64,000 nucleotides of DNA from Hamadaea sp013361475 (lineage in GTDB: Bacteria; Actinomycetota; Actinomycetes; Mycobacteriales; Micromonosporaceae), in the NCBI RefSeq assembly GCF_040654195.1, contig NZ_JBFAHM010000005.1, forward strand, positions 1 to 64,000. The letters run 5' to 3'. A program made the translations under genes and the position numbers. Shown here one piece after another: positions 24,698-33,418 of the stretch. How positions within the stretch are numbered: position 1 is the stretch's first letter; the number at the start of each line of letters is the position of its first letter. Below the pieces are notes generated by a model. It did not search any database. It was not told the origin of the DNA and saw nothing but the letters and a program-made list of their open reading frames with translations.

Positions 24698-25165
24698 ATG
24701 GCGTACAACTTCCAAGTAGTCGTGGACAGCGCGGACCCGCACCGCCAGGCGGACTGGTGGGCCGAGACGCTGGGCTGGGAGATCGAGCCGTCCGACGAGG
24801 AGTTCATCCGCAGGATGCTCGCCGCGGGACACGCGAGCGAGAGTGACACGCGTGAGTACAACGGCACCCTGGTCTGGGCCGTGGGCCAGGCCATCCGGCA
24901 CCCCGACGGCCTGGCCGGCGCACCGCGCGTGCTGTTCCAGACGGCGCCGGAGGGGAAAGTTCGCGAACCAGTAAGCGGTGATCCGGAATCGGTGCGGCTG
25001 CACAACCGACTGCATTTCGACGTTCGGGTTGGGGTCGAGAACCATGCCGAGGTGGTTGCGAAGCTAGTCGCCCGTGGTGCGACGAAGCTGTGGGACGGGC
25101 AGCAGGGGCCGTCGACGTGGGTGACGATGGCCGATCCGGAGGGCAACGAGTTCTGCGTCGCGTGA
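24698..25165 (+). CDS. VOC-family (glyoxalase-like) protein, chimaeric at the element boundary
   Basis: A 155-residue protein of the vicinal oxygen chelate superfamily: FQVVVDSADPHRQADWWAETLGW at the N-terminus and GPSTWVTMADPEGNEFCVA at the end. The function is unknown. Up to codon 81 (Gln) the DNA looks like host. From about 24943 onward it should be element DNA: the tail is homologous to, but distinct from, the displaced 3' end at 60558-60743, and it carries about 11 extra residues (REPVSGDPESV) where the displaced copy reads EGKTVKNRLH. The product is probably functional because the frame is restored. Confidence 0.88.
   Translation: MAYNFQVVVDSADPHRQADWWAETLGWEIEPSDEEFIRRMLAAGHASESDTREYNGTLVWAVGQAIRHPDGLAGAPRVLFQTAPEGKVREPVSGDPESVRLHNRLHFDVRVGVENHAEVVAKLVARGATKLWDGQQGPSTWVTMADPEGNEFCVA
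24935..24952. other. predicted attL
   Basis: Sequence ttccagACggcgccgg; the capital AC (24941-24942) is the only dinucleotide shared in register with the right junction. The crossover is predicted within or beside it. The exact core is inference. Confidence 0.5.
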
Positions 25166-25377
25166 TGCGAGAGCCCTATCCGTGGTTCGCTAGGTTTGAC
25201 GACCGGGGAGAACCGGAGGGCCGAAGTGACCCCGCAGAGGCTTGACTTCGCCAGATCACGGCTGGCAGAGGGGACCTGGCAGGACCTGGCAGTCCATCGC
25301 AGAAAAGATAACGCACGATCACTAGCGAGGGACAGACGGTTACGCACGATTGGATTTCATCGCCTAATATCCTGTGC

Positions 25378-26763
25378 GTGCGTGATGAAGTGCACATCGG
25401 TACGGCCAGTGCTGTCGCGCTGGTCGTATCGACTGCGCAGCCGGACGACTCGGGCTCAGAGACTTTCGACCGGTATGACTGGCAAGCCGCTATGGCCGCT
25501 GCACACGGTCTTCGCCTCCTCTACGATGCTCTTAGCAAGGGTCCGATCTCCGAGGCCCCTTTCTGCAGGATCATTTGCGAACTGCACGAGGACTGGGTCG
25601 CGTGTGTCGGCGATGACGCAGAGCTGATCTCGGCCAAACATCGAGATCGCTCGTTTGGTGCTTACACCACCGTGGGCATGCTGGTCACCAAGGGCGGCCT
25701 TGGGCACCTCTTCGGGCGCTGGTGCGCGTTGCAGGAGAAGCCGACGTGTCGCCTTGTCACAACGGCGGGCTTGCAACGTACGGCCAAAGACCTTATGGAT
25801 GCCGCAACAACCCTACGAAGCCACCGCCTTAGCAAAACGGCCGCAAATATGGCTGGAGCGCAGCAGGCCGCTGTCACGGCCTTCGTCAGGTGTCTGCTGG
25901 ACTACAAGGCTGGGGAGGGCGAAGCCGGCCTGCCCGTGGCATGGACAGGTACGGCTGACAATCCCGTTACGGCCGCGACGCAGGCGCATACCGATCAGGC
26001 GATGCGGTTCCTCGCGATCCTCGATATCGACTGCACACCGCCGCTGCGTAAGGAGATAGGCCACGCTGCACCCACGATGTTCGTCGCGCCAGTACTCAGC
26101 CTCATGGGAATCGACGTGGGCAGGGCCGCAGACGTGTGGGCCTCCGTCCTCGCAGTGTTCCGGGAGCGAATGAAAGACGCTGGACCTCGGCCTGATGGAG
26201 CGCTGCCGGATCTCATGCAATGGCGACCAACCAACGATGCTGGTGGAGGCGAACGTGAGCTCGTCTCACGCATCGTCGCGATCACCGACATCGCCATCGT
26301 CATCCAGGTCGTAACAACTGCGGTCACACCGGCGTATGAGCCACCTCCAGCGCTCCCACTCACACGACTGGGAATCAAGATGGCCAAGGGAGGCTGCGCC
26401 GACACCTCGATCGAACGCGCCGAACAACTCCGACAAGACTACAGCGAATTCTGGCGAGCAAAGATCGATGTGGACCATTCTGCGAGATTTGAGCAAGATG
26501 CCAACCGGCGCAAGCTCCACCGTCTCAGCGACGAGGCCACCCACGCCGTCCGCCAACAAGACCAGCTGTGGGGAACGCCTCTCTGGATCGAGCTCCAGAT
26601 CCGGCTTGCCGCCATGCCAACTGCTGGCCTGCCTGTGCAGATGGATGAGGAACTCGCACTGGGGGGTGTCTGCGACCTGACCAGCCGCTGCCAGGTCTGG
26701 TTCAGTGAGAGGTTCGACGTCGACGCCGCTCTAGCCGAGGCTCAGCAGGGGCGGGCAGCATGA
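25378..26763 (+). CDS. probable nuclease effector of an ABC three-component-type conflict system
   Basis: A 461-residue protein of no firmly recognised family. Residues 67-88 read CELHEDWVACVGDDAELI then SAKHRDRS: Glu-Asp at 71-72, Glu82 and Lys87 give a PD-(D/E)XK-like pattern similar to that of DUF4297/Cap4-type nucleases, which would make it a DNA-cutting effector. The C-terminal two thirds are mostly helical. A TAATAT -10 box at 25365-25370 ends seven bases before the GTG, so the message is probably leaderless. It overlaps the next gene by ATGA and begins a three-gene operon. Confidence 0.65.
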   Translation: MRDEVHIGTASAVALVVSTAQPDDSGSETFDRYDWQAAMAAAHGLRLLYDALSKGPISEAPFCRIICELHEDWVACVGDDAELISAKHRDRSFGAYTTVGMLVTKGGLGHLFGRWCALQEKPTCRLVTTAGLQRTAKDLMDAATTLRSHRLSKTAANMAGAQQAAVTAFVRCLLDYKAGEGEAGLPVAWTGTADNPVTAATQAHTDQAMRFLAILDIDCTPPLRKEIGHAAPTMFVAPVLSLMGIDVGRAADVWASVLAVFRERMKDAGPRPDGALPDLMQWRPTNDAGGGERELVSRIVAITDIAIVIQVVTTAVTPAYEPPPALPLTRLGIKMAKGGCADTSIERAEQLRQDYSEFWRAKIDVDHSARFEQDANRRKLHRLSDEATHAVRQQDQLWGTPLWIELQIRLAAMPTAGLPVQMDEELALGGVCDLTSRCQVWFSERFDVDAALAEAQQGRAA

Positions 26764-27335
26764 CCGACCCGATTCCGCAGCCGAACAAACATGCCCTCCT
26801 ACAGGAGGACCTGGCCTACCACCAGGCGCGGGTACTGCTCCTCGTTACCGCCGTGTGCGCGGCGGCCGGACATAACCGCAAACTGGACGGCCTCACTAAG
26901 CTAGCCAAACTCGACTTCCTGCTGCGCTATCCGGCTCTAGCGCACGTCGTGCTCGATGAGCTTGATCCTCGCGATGGACGGCTGGCCCTCACCAAACGCG
27001 ACTTGGCTGCCCCGACCGCCGTTGAGGCACCGATGATCAGATACAAGTTCGGACCCTGGGACGACCGCTACTATCCGGTGATCGGTGCACTGGTAGGACG
27101 CGGCTTGGTCCGGTACGCCTCAGGACGGCAAGGCAGCGTCGCGCTCGTCGCGACACCTGCCGGGAAGCGGCTCGCGGAGCAGATGGCAACAAGTACCGAG
27201 TGGCGGGCGATCAGTACCCGCAGCGAGGCGATCGCTGAGGCAAGTTCCGGGATGACGGGGTCAGCGCTGAAGGACTTGATCTATCAAAGACTGGCGGACC
27301 TGATGGACCGCCCGCATCGGCAGGTAATCCAGTGA
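26760..27335 (+). CDS. ABC three-component system middle-component-like protein
   Basis: A 191-residue protein that looks like a compact winged-helix adaptor: LDGLTKLAKLDFLLRYPALAH, MIRYKFGPWDDRYYPVIGALVGRGLV and a C-terminal helix. The YKFGPWDDRYY element and its position between the effector and the ATPase (overlaps ATGA and GTGA) match the middle components of ABC-3C systems, thought to bridge ATPase and effector. The family assignment rests on arrangement and pattern and needs a profile search. Confidence 0.6.
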   Translation: MTDPIPQPNKHALLQEDLAYHQARVLLLVTAVCAAAGHNRKLDGLTKLAKLDFLLRYPALAHVVLDELDPRDGRLALTKRDLAAPTAVEAPMIRYKFGPWDDRYYPVIGALVGRGLVRYASGRQGSVALVATPAGKRLAEQMATSTEWRAISTRSEAIAEASSGMTGSALKDLIYQRLADLMDRPHRQVIQ

Positions 27336-29299
27336 CCACGACCTTCAGGCTCGACGCCATCACGCTCAACACCACCGAGGGTGAGGTGACGTATCGATTC
27401 CCCTCCGACCTCACCGTGCTCGCAGGCCCGACAGGCGTCGGCAAGACAACTCTGTTGGAACTGGTCAAGTTCGGATTCGGCGGCGACGCCGACATCGCCG
27501 AAGTTGCTCGCGACTACGTCATCGAAGTCCGCCTGGACGCCACGCTGGGCGCGAGTAGGTATAGCCTTGCGCGCACAGTCGATCCGACGAAACGAAAGAT
27601 CGTCCGTGTCACCGATCTGATCACGCGAGAGCGAATCGCGGATCACCATGTGACCACCGCTGAGCCGAGCTTGAGCGGCCTGCTCATGACCGCCCTGGGA
27701 TTCCCGGCGGACATGAGGGCACCTTCTCGAACGGCGACGAGCACTAATCCTGGCGCTCGTATCTCCTTCATGGACATATTCTCCTTCCTTTATGTGCCTC
27801 AGCAGGACATCAACAGGGAAATCGCCCATAGCAGCGATTCCTATCGGGAACCCAAGCGAAAAGCAGTGTTCGAGATCCTTTTCGGCATTACCGATGCCGA
27901 AGCGCTTGGGCAGCTCTCACTGGTGAACGAGCTCACCGGCAAGATCGAACGCGCCGAGCAAGAGGTAACCGATGTTGCGGCGTTCCTGAAGTCGACCAAC
28001 ACCACCACTCGTGAACAGGCGCTCAGTGTCGTCGAGCAGGCGATGGTCGACGAGCGTGATGCATCTGCGGCGCTCGCTGCCATGCGCGACAGCCTGGACC
28101 CGGTCAGCGATCGGGAGACGCAGGTCCTGCGCGACCTGCTGACCGATGCCGAGCGGTCGGCGGCCGAAAGCCGATCGTTGATGCTCACCCTGACCAAGCG
28201 GCGCGACGAGTATGAGCTGGAGCGCCGCCGGATCTCAGGTGACTTGGACCGGCTCAGCCGCATCGTGGACGCCGGCCATCGCCTCGCCAAGATTGAATTT
28301 GAGGTCTGTCCAAGGTGTGTTCAATCGCTGGCTGGCCGTGAAGTGCCAACAGGCGCGTGCCGCGTCTGCCTGCAGCCCGACCCGACGCCGGGAGGCATGA
28401 CCGAGTTCGACCAATACGAAGCGAAGCAGCTGCGCGACCAGCTTGAGGAGATCGAGCGGCAGTTCGGCGTGCTTTCACAACAGATGGAGCAGACGTCCGT
28501 AGTCGAACGCGATCGGAGACGACGCGCAGCGGAATTGACGGCGTTGATCGAGCACAGAACTCACGAGCGAATCACACCCCGACTCCAGGCATTCGCAGAC
28601 TCCTCCCAGAAGCTCGCTGAAGCTCGGGCGCTGCAACTTCAGATGGAAGGCACGTTGCGGCAATGGGACCGACTGCAGGACATCGACCTCGTGGCCAGCG
28701 AGCTGCGGTCCGAACGTGAAGAGGCCAAGGCAGCTCTGCGCCGACTGCAGGACCGTCTCGCAGAACGACGCGGACTGATTCTGGCCGACCTCAGCGAGGA
28801 GTTCGAGCGCACGGTATCGTTGCTGGGCATTCCCAGCGTTACCTCGGCAGCTATCAGCCCGACCAACTACTTGCCGATTATCAATGGCGAGAGCTGGGAC
28901 AGATTCGGCCCGCGGGGTGGTGGGCGTACCACTGCCGTCCAAGTGGCCTACTGGGCGACCTTGCTGGCGGTAGCGCAAAAGCACAGTTGGACCAGCTACC
29001 CGGCGTTCCTTTTGATCGACAGCCCACGGCTAGCGGTCAACAACTCGGAGGAACTCTCAGCTGCCCTTTACAGGCGCCTGGTAGCCCTTGCTGCGATGAA
29101 CATCGAATACGCGAAGGCCGGTGTCCGCCGCGCCAAGATGCAATTGATCATTGCTGACAACAATCTCCCGCCGGAATACCGTGCCTCCTACACGCAGGTC
29201 GATTTCACCATCGCCAACCCGACTGTAAGCACGATACGTCATCCAGGCCCGTCAATGGTTAAGACGCTTGTGGTTGTGGAGGATGATATCGCCGACTAA
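27332..29299 (+). CDS. SMC/Rad50-like ABC ATPase with internal zinc motif
   Basis: A 655-residue ATPase. Walker A is AGPTGVGKTTLLEL (about residues 31-44), coiled-coil segments surround a four-cysteine zinc motif (CPRC and CRVC, about residues 327-350, in the position of the Rad50 hook), and the C-terminal lobe has RFGPRGGGRTTAVQVAYWATLLA (signature-like) and FLLIDSPRLAVNN (Walker B). The residue after the Walker B Asp is Ser, not the usual catalytic Glu; related conflict ATPases show DQP-type variants. It is the sensor-like component of the three-gene system. GTG start overlapping the previous stop. Confidence 0.8.
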   Translation: MTTTFRLDAITLNTTEGEVTYRFPSDLTVLAGPTGVGKTTLLELVKFGFGGDADIAEVARDYVIEVRLDATLGASRYSLARTVDPTKRKIVRVTDLITRERIADHHVTTAEPSLSGLLMTALGFPADMRAPSRTATSTNPGARISFMDIFSFLYVPQQDINREIAHSSDSYREPKRKAVFEILFGITDAEALGQLSLVNELTGKIERAEQEVTDVAAFLKSTNTTTREQALSVVEQAMVDERDASAALAAMRDSLDPVSDRETQVLRDLLTDAERSAAESRSLMLTLTKRRDEYELERRRISGDLDRLSRIVDAGHRLAKIEFEVCPRCVQSLAGREVPTGACRVCLQPDPTPGGMTEFDQYEAKQLRDQLEEIERQFGVLSQQMEQTSVVERDRRRRAAELTALIEHRTHERITPRLQAFADSSQKLAEARALQLQMEGTLRQWDRLQDIDLVASELRSEREEAKAALRRLQDRLAERRGLILADLSEEFERTVSLLGIPSVTSAAISPTNYLPIINGESWDRFGPRGGGRTTAVQVAYWATLLAVAQKHSWTSYPAFLLIDSPRLAVNNSEELSAALYRRLVALAAMNIEYAKAGVRRAKMQLIIADNNLPPEYRASYTQVDFTIANPTVSTIRHPGPSMVKTLVVVEDDIAD

Positions 29300-29348
29300 T
29301 ATCAGCCGCCGTTTGCTGAGGAGCGTTCCGCTTTCAGCCGTGCAAACT

Positions 29349-30062
29349 CTATCTGTCGAGGACGCTACGAACGAAATTTACGCGGCCCTCGACTGCGGCT
29401 CGGAATGCTTTACCAGTTGCTGTCGCCAAGGGCTCCAAGAAGGAAACTCGGCCGTCCTCGTCGACCTTGGTTGTGATGAACCATCCGGCCTGGTAGATGT
29501 TGTCGCCCATGAAACGCTTGAGCATTTCCTGGTAGCGCTGGTTATAGGACATTCCTTTGAAGGTCGGATCCGCTGGGAACATCGCGCTGATGTCCCGGTT
29601 GGCCAGTTCGGTCTCCGCATCTTCGCGTAGAACGAACACGTAGCCGAGCCAGGGCGGTACGTCGCCGTACGCGGAGAGCTTGGTCTGTGCGGCCCACGTG
29701 TCGGTAGCGGTTCCAAGCGCTTCTTCGAAGCGGTTGTTGATGTTTTTGCCGACGGATCCGACTTGGCTCTTAAATTCGAGGGCGGCGACTAGCGCTCCTT
29801 TGTAGCGGATCGCCATGTCCCATCGCTTACGCGCTCGGTAGAAGCCAGGCAGAAAAGGTTCCTCTACAATGCATTCCGAGGGCATACCAGCCTTGACGAA
29901 TATGGCCTTTACGAGGTCGCGAATTCCGTGCATATGGCCGCCCGCGCGGGCGGCTCCGCCAGAGAGGCCTCCGTCAGCGAGGGCGTCCATCTGATCGGTG
30001 CGCTTAGTCCAGAATAGGGAGACGGCTGCTTCGGTCGCGAGGTCAGGGGTGACGTCAGACAA
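29349..30062 (-). CDS. type II restriction endonuclease, PaeR7I/XhoI family
   Basis: A 237-residue enzyme. KRWDMAIRYKGALVAALEFKSQVGSVGKN (positions 29743-29829) carries the PD-(D/E)XK catalytic residues Asp, Glu and Lys and is close to PaeR7I, which cuts CTCGAG; FNNR/INNRFEEALG follows. The same specificity is predicted, not shown. The TTG at 30062 overlaps the methyltransferase stop by 8 bp and has GAGG ten bases upstream, so translation is probably coupled so that nuclease follows methylase. Confidence 0.88.
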   Translation of the reverse strand: MSDVTPDLATEAAVSLFWTKRTDQMDALADGGLSGGAARAGGHMHGIRDLVKAIFVKAGMPSECIVEEPFLPGFYRARKRWDMAIRYKGALVAALEFKSQVGSVGKNINNRFEEALGTATDTWAAQTKLSAYGDVPPWLGYVFVLREDAETELANRDISAMFPADPTFKGMSYNQRYQEMLKRFMGDNIYQAGWFITTKVDEDGRVSFLEPLATATGKAFRAAVEGRVNFVRSVLDR

Positions 30063-31716
30063 GGTCGTAGTTCCTCGGGTCGATGTTGAAGGCCGCTGCT
30101 GCCGCTTCGGTCGCCGCAACGGCGTCGCGGCTGCGGAACGCAGCTCGAAGGGCTTCGGCGGTGGCGTCGCTGATCGCGCGGGGGTCGGGTACGCGGATGC
30201 GCTTGAGATACTGCGCTTGGAATCGCAGCGTGCCTCCCCGCATGCGCACAGAGTACGCCTCTACGAAGGCTTGGGCGATACGCGAGAGAAGGAGTCCGCC
30301 CAGCACTTCCATGTCCCATTTGTCGGAGACGATGTAGTAAAGGTTGTGGTGCGGATAGTGGCCGCCCGGTTCAAGTACAGGATGGATCGTGGTGCGCATG
30401 TCCTGCAGCAGAAGCTTTGGGCGATCGGTGAGTTCGTAGTGAACCGGATCGATTGTCCTGTACCAGCGTTCTTTGGCGTTCTTCGCGATGTGACGTGATT
30501 TCAAGGTTGTCTCAGCGCCGGTGAGGTATTGGCGAAGCATCGGATAGTCGTCAAGTGCGACCAGCTTTCCATCTGAGGTCCAAGGGCTCACAAGATAATG
30601 CCCCGACCATTTGAAGTCGCCCGTCTTCAAATCTCGGACCATCGAGAGTGGCAAGAGTCGGTCGTGTTCCACGATGGCGGCGTTAGTGGTTACAAAGATC
30701 CCGTCCGCGCCCGTCGCGACTCCGATGCTTACCTTGGTGCCGGTGGCCGGGTCTTGGAGTGTGCCGAACCTGTCACGAAGATCCTCGATAAGTCGCAGTC
30801 TGGCCGGCGTCCCGGTTGGCCAGGATTCGTCGCCTGGGAACCAGTGGGGCAGCCGGTGTGCTGTCACACCAGTGTCCACGAACTGCTGCTGCTCACCGGT
30901 TGACCAGGCGGCTAGCCGCCGCGCAGCCACTTCGTTGAAGGACGCGACAGTGTCGGCGGCCACAGCCGGCCCTTGCGAGCCTCGGCGCAGCACGGTGATC
31001 GCAGGGTACGCCGAGACCTGCGATTCGAATGCGTCGACATCGTGCATTACCCAGACGTGATCGACCGCATACTCGGTTGCGACAAGTCGTCGCAACCCAT
31101 CGCCGTACTGGTTGCGCATCCACCTATCAGCGCAGATGAACGCGAGTGTGCCCTCCGGATTGAGCATACCGAGTGCGCGCTCGATGAACCCGACATAGAT
31201 GTCGGCACGGCCGTTCATCGTGGTCCAGCGACCGCGATACTGAGCAGTGACCTCTTGCGGCAGATCCTCAAGCCTGATGTACGGCGGATTGCCGATGACT
31301 ACATCGGCTGATTCCGACTCAGGCCAAACTTGCTCGGGTAGTAAGAAGTCTCCTTGCTGAACCCATGTATGGGCCAATTTTTCTGCGGTTGGCCCGGAAG
31401 CGCCACGGTCCCTTAGCTTTGTGGAGACAGCCTGGCGCAAGGAGTAGACGTGCTCGGGCTGGAGCTCCCATGCTTTGATTGATGAGGCAAGGTCTGGAAG
31501 CGGACGTCCGAAGTTACCGGCGCTGACCAGGAGACGGTCGATGGCGGGAAGTAGAAACGCTCCTGATCCTGCAGACGGCTCGACGAGCGTCAAGCTTCCA
31601 AGATCACGTTCGGGGGTGTAGCGAGAAAGGTCTAAAAGCACGTCAACGACCCATCGACGCGTAAACACTTCGCCGAAGTTCGGAACGGACGAATCGGGTA
31701 TAGCGACAGAGCTCAC
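30055..31716 (-). CDS. N6-adenine DNA methyltransferase of the PaeR7I-type system
   Basis: A 553-residue class gamma-type enzyme: LVEPSAGSGAFLLPAID (SAM motif I, about residues 41-57), ADVVIGNPPYIRLEDL (catalytic NPPY, about 139-154) and a C-terminal target-recognition part. It should protect CTCGAG sites. The GTG at 31716 lies seven bases after TAGAGT, a leaderless arrangement; a longer open frame to 31911 has no conserved sequence. The gene pair is convergent with the three-component system (50 bp apart). Confidence 0.9.
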   Translation of the reverse strand: MSSVAIPDSSVPNFGEVFTRRWVVDVLLDLSRYTPERDLGSLTLVEPSAGSGAFLLPAIDRLLVSAGNFGRPLPDLASSIKAWELQPEHVYSLRQAVSTKLRDRGASGPTAEKLAHTWVQQGDFLLPEQVWPESESADVVIGNPPYIRLEDLPQEVTAQYRGRWTTMNGRADIYVGFIERALGMLNPEGTLAFICADRWMRNQYGDGLRRLVATEYAVDHVWVMHDVDAFESQVSAYPAITVLRRGSQGPAVAADTVASFNEVAARRLAAWSTGEQQQFVDTGVTAHRLPHWFPGDESWPTGTPARLRLIEDLRDRFGTLQDPATGTKVSIGVATGADGIFVTTNAAIVEHDRLLPLSMVRDLKTGDFKWSGHYLVSPWTSDGKLVALDDYPMLRQYLTGAETTLKSRHIAKNAKERWYRTIDPVHYELTDRPKLLLQDMRTTIHPVLEPGGHYPHHNLYYIVSDKWDMEVLGGLLLSRIAQAFVEAYSVRMRGGTLRFQAQYLKRIRVPDPRAISDATAEALRAAFRSRDAVAATEAAAAAFNIDPRNYDLV

Positions 31717-31897
31717 CTGTACAACTCTAGGGGCTGGTCGGTGGGGCGCTCGAACGACACGGCCCGGGGTCCCCTGGAGCCTCACCTGGCTGCAACGAGG
31801 TTCGATTTGCGTCAACACCGATGAACGTCGAGATCGTCGTGCCGATGCTTCTCGATGCGACGCAGAGCATTTCACTGTACGAATTTCTGAACCGGGT

Positions 31898-33118
31898 TCA
31901 TGCGTTGGCATCGGCCAATTCCGCTTCTGAAGTCTGATCCCGCTCGTGCCATACCGCAGGGCGAGTGAGCGACACTACGACGACTGCGACGAACGCGACG
32001 GCACATCCGATCAGCAGCGGCCTGACTGCGACCTGAGCGATCAAGAAACCGGCCATGATCTGAGCGATGGGTATCGCGAGATAGGAACCGAACAGGTCGT
32101 ACGATGAAACGCGGGACAGCGCAGCTGTCGGTACGCGGGTCTGTAGAGCTGTTTCCCAGTTGATCATTAGATATTGGGCACCGATCCCGCCCAGCAGAGC
32201 CATTCCAAGCAACCAGGGTGTGCTTGCCGTGAGGCCCATTGCCAGGTAGAACCCGACCATGGCCGTGGACATCACGAGCCCGGTTCGCAGTGGGTAGCTC
32301 GGCTTTGTCCACGCAGCAAGGCCTGTCGCGATGAGTGAGCCGAGGGTGACTGCCGACAACGCCAAGCCCCAGGTGGCGCGACCAAAGGTCTCATCTGCAA
32401 CCACTGGCCCGAACACGTCGATGACTCCGGTGTTGATCAGATTCAAGAACAGAGAAGCCAGTACGAGCCGCCACACCCAGCCGAAGGCGATGAACTGCCG
32501 CCAGCCGTCCTTGAAGTCGGCAAGGACAGACGGCTCGGTCGGCATGGGACGCGGGAGCTTGAGCAGCGACATCATCGCCACAGACACTGCGTAGGTTGCC
32601 GCGTTGAACACCAACCCCCATCCCGGTCCGACGGCGTGAACCAGCAGGCCCCCGAGACTTGTGCCACCGACCATCGCGAAGCCGATGCTGCCGGCTGCAA
32701 GGGAGTTGGCACGGCGAAGATCGGATTTGCTTGCCAGTAGTGGGATGACGCCGCTGAAGGCCGGCATGCACAGGCCAGATGTTACGCCGTTGATCACCTG
32801 GGTCGTGGCTAGGAGCGGCACGCTCGCGGTGTCCGTCAGTAGGAGGGCACCCGCTACGCCCTCTGTAATCATCGAGATAGTGCCGGCGACCTGGATGACG
32901 CGTATGCGTGGAAAGCGGTCACCGATCACTCCGCCGATGAGCAGGAAGGCGATGTTGGGAATGGCCGCCGCGGCTAGGACTATGCCGAGTGCCGTCGCCG
33001 AGCCATTACTTATGTCAAGGACGCCGAAGGCTAGAGCGATGGGTGCAGTCGCGCCACCCAGTGTGGAAATGAAGCGTGCGACGAGGTAGATCGCAAGACC
33101 GCGACGGTTGGCATTCAT
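31898..33118 (-). CDS. MFS transporter, EntS/MFS_3-like, probable peptide exporter
   Basis: A 406-residue protein with about 12 membrane segments, IGGVIGDRFPRIRV after TM2 (the MFS loop A motif) and ANSLAAGSIGFAMVGGTSLGG in the TM5 region, as in the enterobactin exporter family. It lies on the strand of the peptide precursors, 86 bp after the second one and behind a strong hairpin, so it is the likely exporter or self-immunity pump of the RiPP locus. Transport of the peptide itself is inference. Confidence 0.85.
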   Translation of the reverse strand: MNANRRGLAIYLVARFISTLGGATAPIALAFGVLDISNGSATALGIVLAAAAIPNIAFLLIGGVIGDRFPRIRVIQVAGTISMITEGVAGALLLTDTASVPLLATTQVINGVTSGLCMPAFSGVIPLLASKSDLRRANSLAAGSIGFAMVGGTSLGGLLVHAVGPGWGLVFNAATYAVSVAMMSLLKLPRPMPTEPSVLADFKDGWRQFIAFGWVWRLVLASLFLNLINTGVIDVFGPVVADETFGRATWGLALSAVTLGSLIATGLAAWTKPSYPLRTGLVMSTAMVGFYLAMGLTASTPWLLGMALLGGIGAQYLMINWETALQTRVPTAALSRVSSYDLFGSYLAIPIAQIMAGFLIAQVAVRPLLIGCAVAFVAVVVVSLTRPAVWHERDQTSEAELADANA

Positions 33119-33143
33119 CGATCGACATCCTAAATGCGGTGAA

Positions 33144-33182
33144 TGCGGTCTGGCCAGACGTTGGGTGTCCGGCCAGACCGCA
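33144..33182. terminator. strong stem-loop between precursor genes and MFS gene
   Basis: Perfect 12-bp stem TGCGGTCTGGCC / GGCCAGACCGCA with a 15-base loop, no clear U-tract. It probably attenuates read-through or stabilises the upstream message so that precursors are made in excess over the exporter. Confidence 0.7.
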
Positions 33183-33204
33183 TCGACGAACTTGCGAGGG
33201 GATG

Positions 33205-33282
33205 TTAGCCGTTCTTGGAGCAGTTGACGCCACAGAAGCCCTCGGGCGCGACCTCCACGTCGTAGAACTCAACCACCGACAC
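33205..33282 (-). CDS. RiPP precursor peptide B (25 residues)
   Basis: Starts at GTG 33282 after a near-perfect ribosome site AGGAGGTGAT (33287-33296). The product begins MSVVEFYDVEV and ends APEGFCGVNCSKNG. It is a close paralogue of precursor A: both share the block VEFYxVExAPEGFCGxNC (x = varying residue). Such a short gene, directly repeated and behind a radical SAM gene, is the classic form of a RiPP precursor: an acidic leader of about 12 residues and a core with Cys-x3-Cys. The modification is unknown. Confidence 0.85.
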   Translation of the reverse strand: MSVVEFYDVEVAPEGFCGVNCSKNG

Positions 33283-33335
33283 CGCAATCACCTCCTATCC
33301 ATGCGAGCGTCGCTGTAGACGGACCCTCGTGGCCG

Positions 33336-33413
33336 CTACTTGTTGTCCTTACAGTTGATGCCGCAGAAGCCTTCCGGCGCGGCCTCGACCTCGTAGAACT
33401 CGACCTTCGTCAC
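33336..33413 (-). CDS. RiPP precursor peptide A (25 residues)
   Basis: Starts at GTG 33413; its ribosome site GGAGG overlaps the last codons and stop of the radical SAM gene, so the two are coupled. The product begins MTKVEFYEVEA and ends APEGFCGINCKDNK. It differs from precursor B mainly in the last four to six residues and in single conservative positions, which suggests a fixed reactive part (Phe-Cys-Gly-x-Asn-Cys) and a variable tail. Confidence 0.86.
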   Translation of the reverse strand: MTKVEFYEVEAAPEGFCGINCKDNK

Positions 33414-33418
33414 AGATT

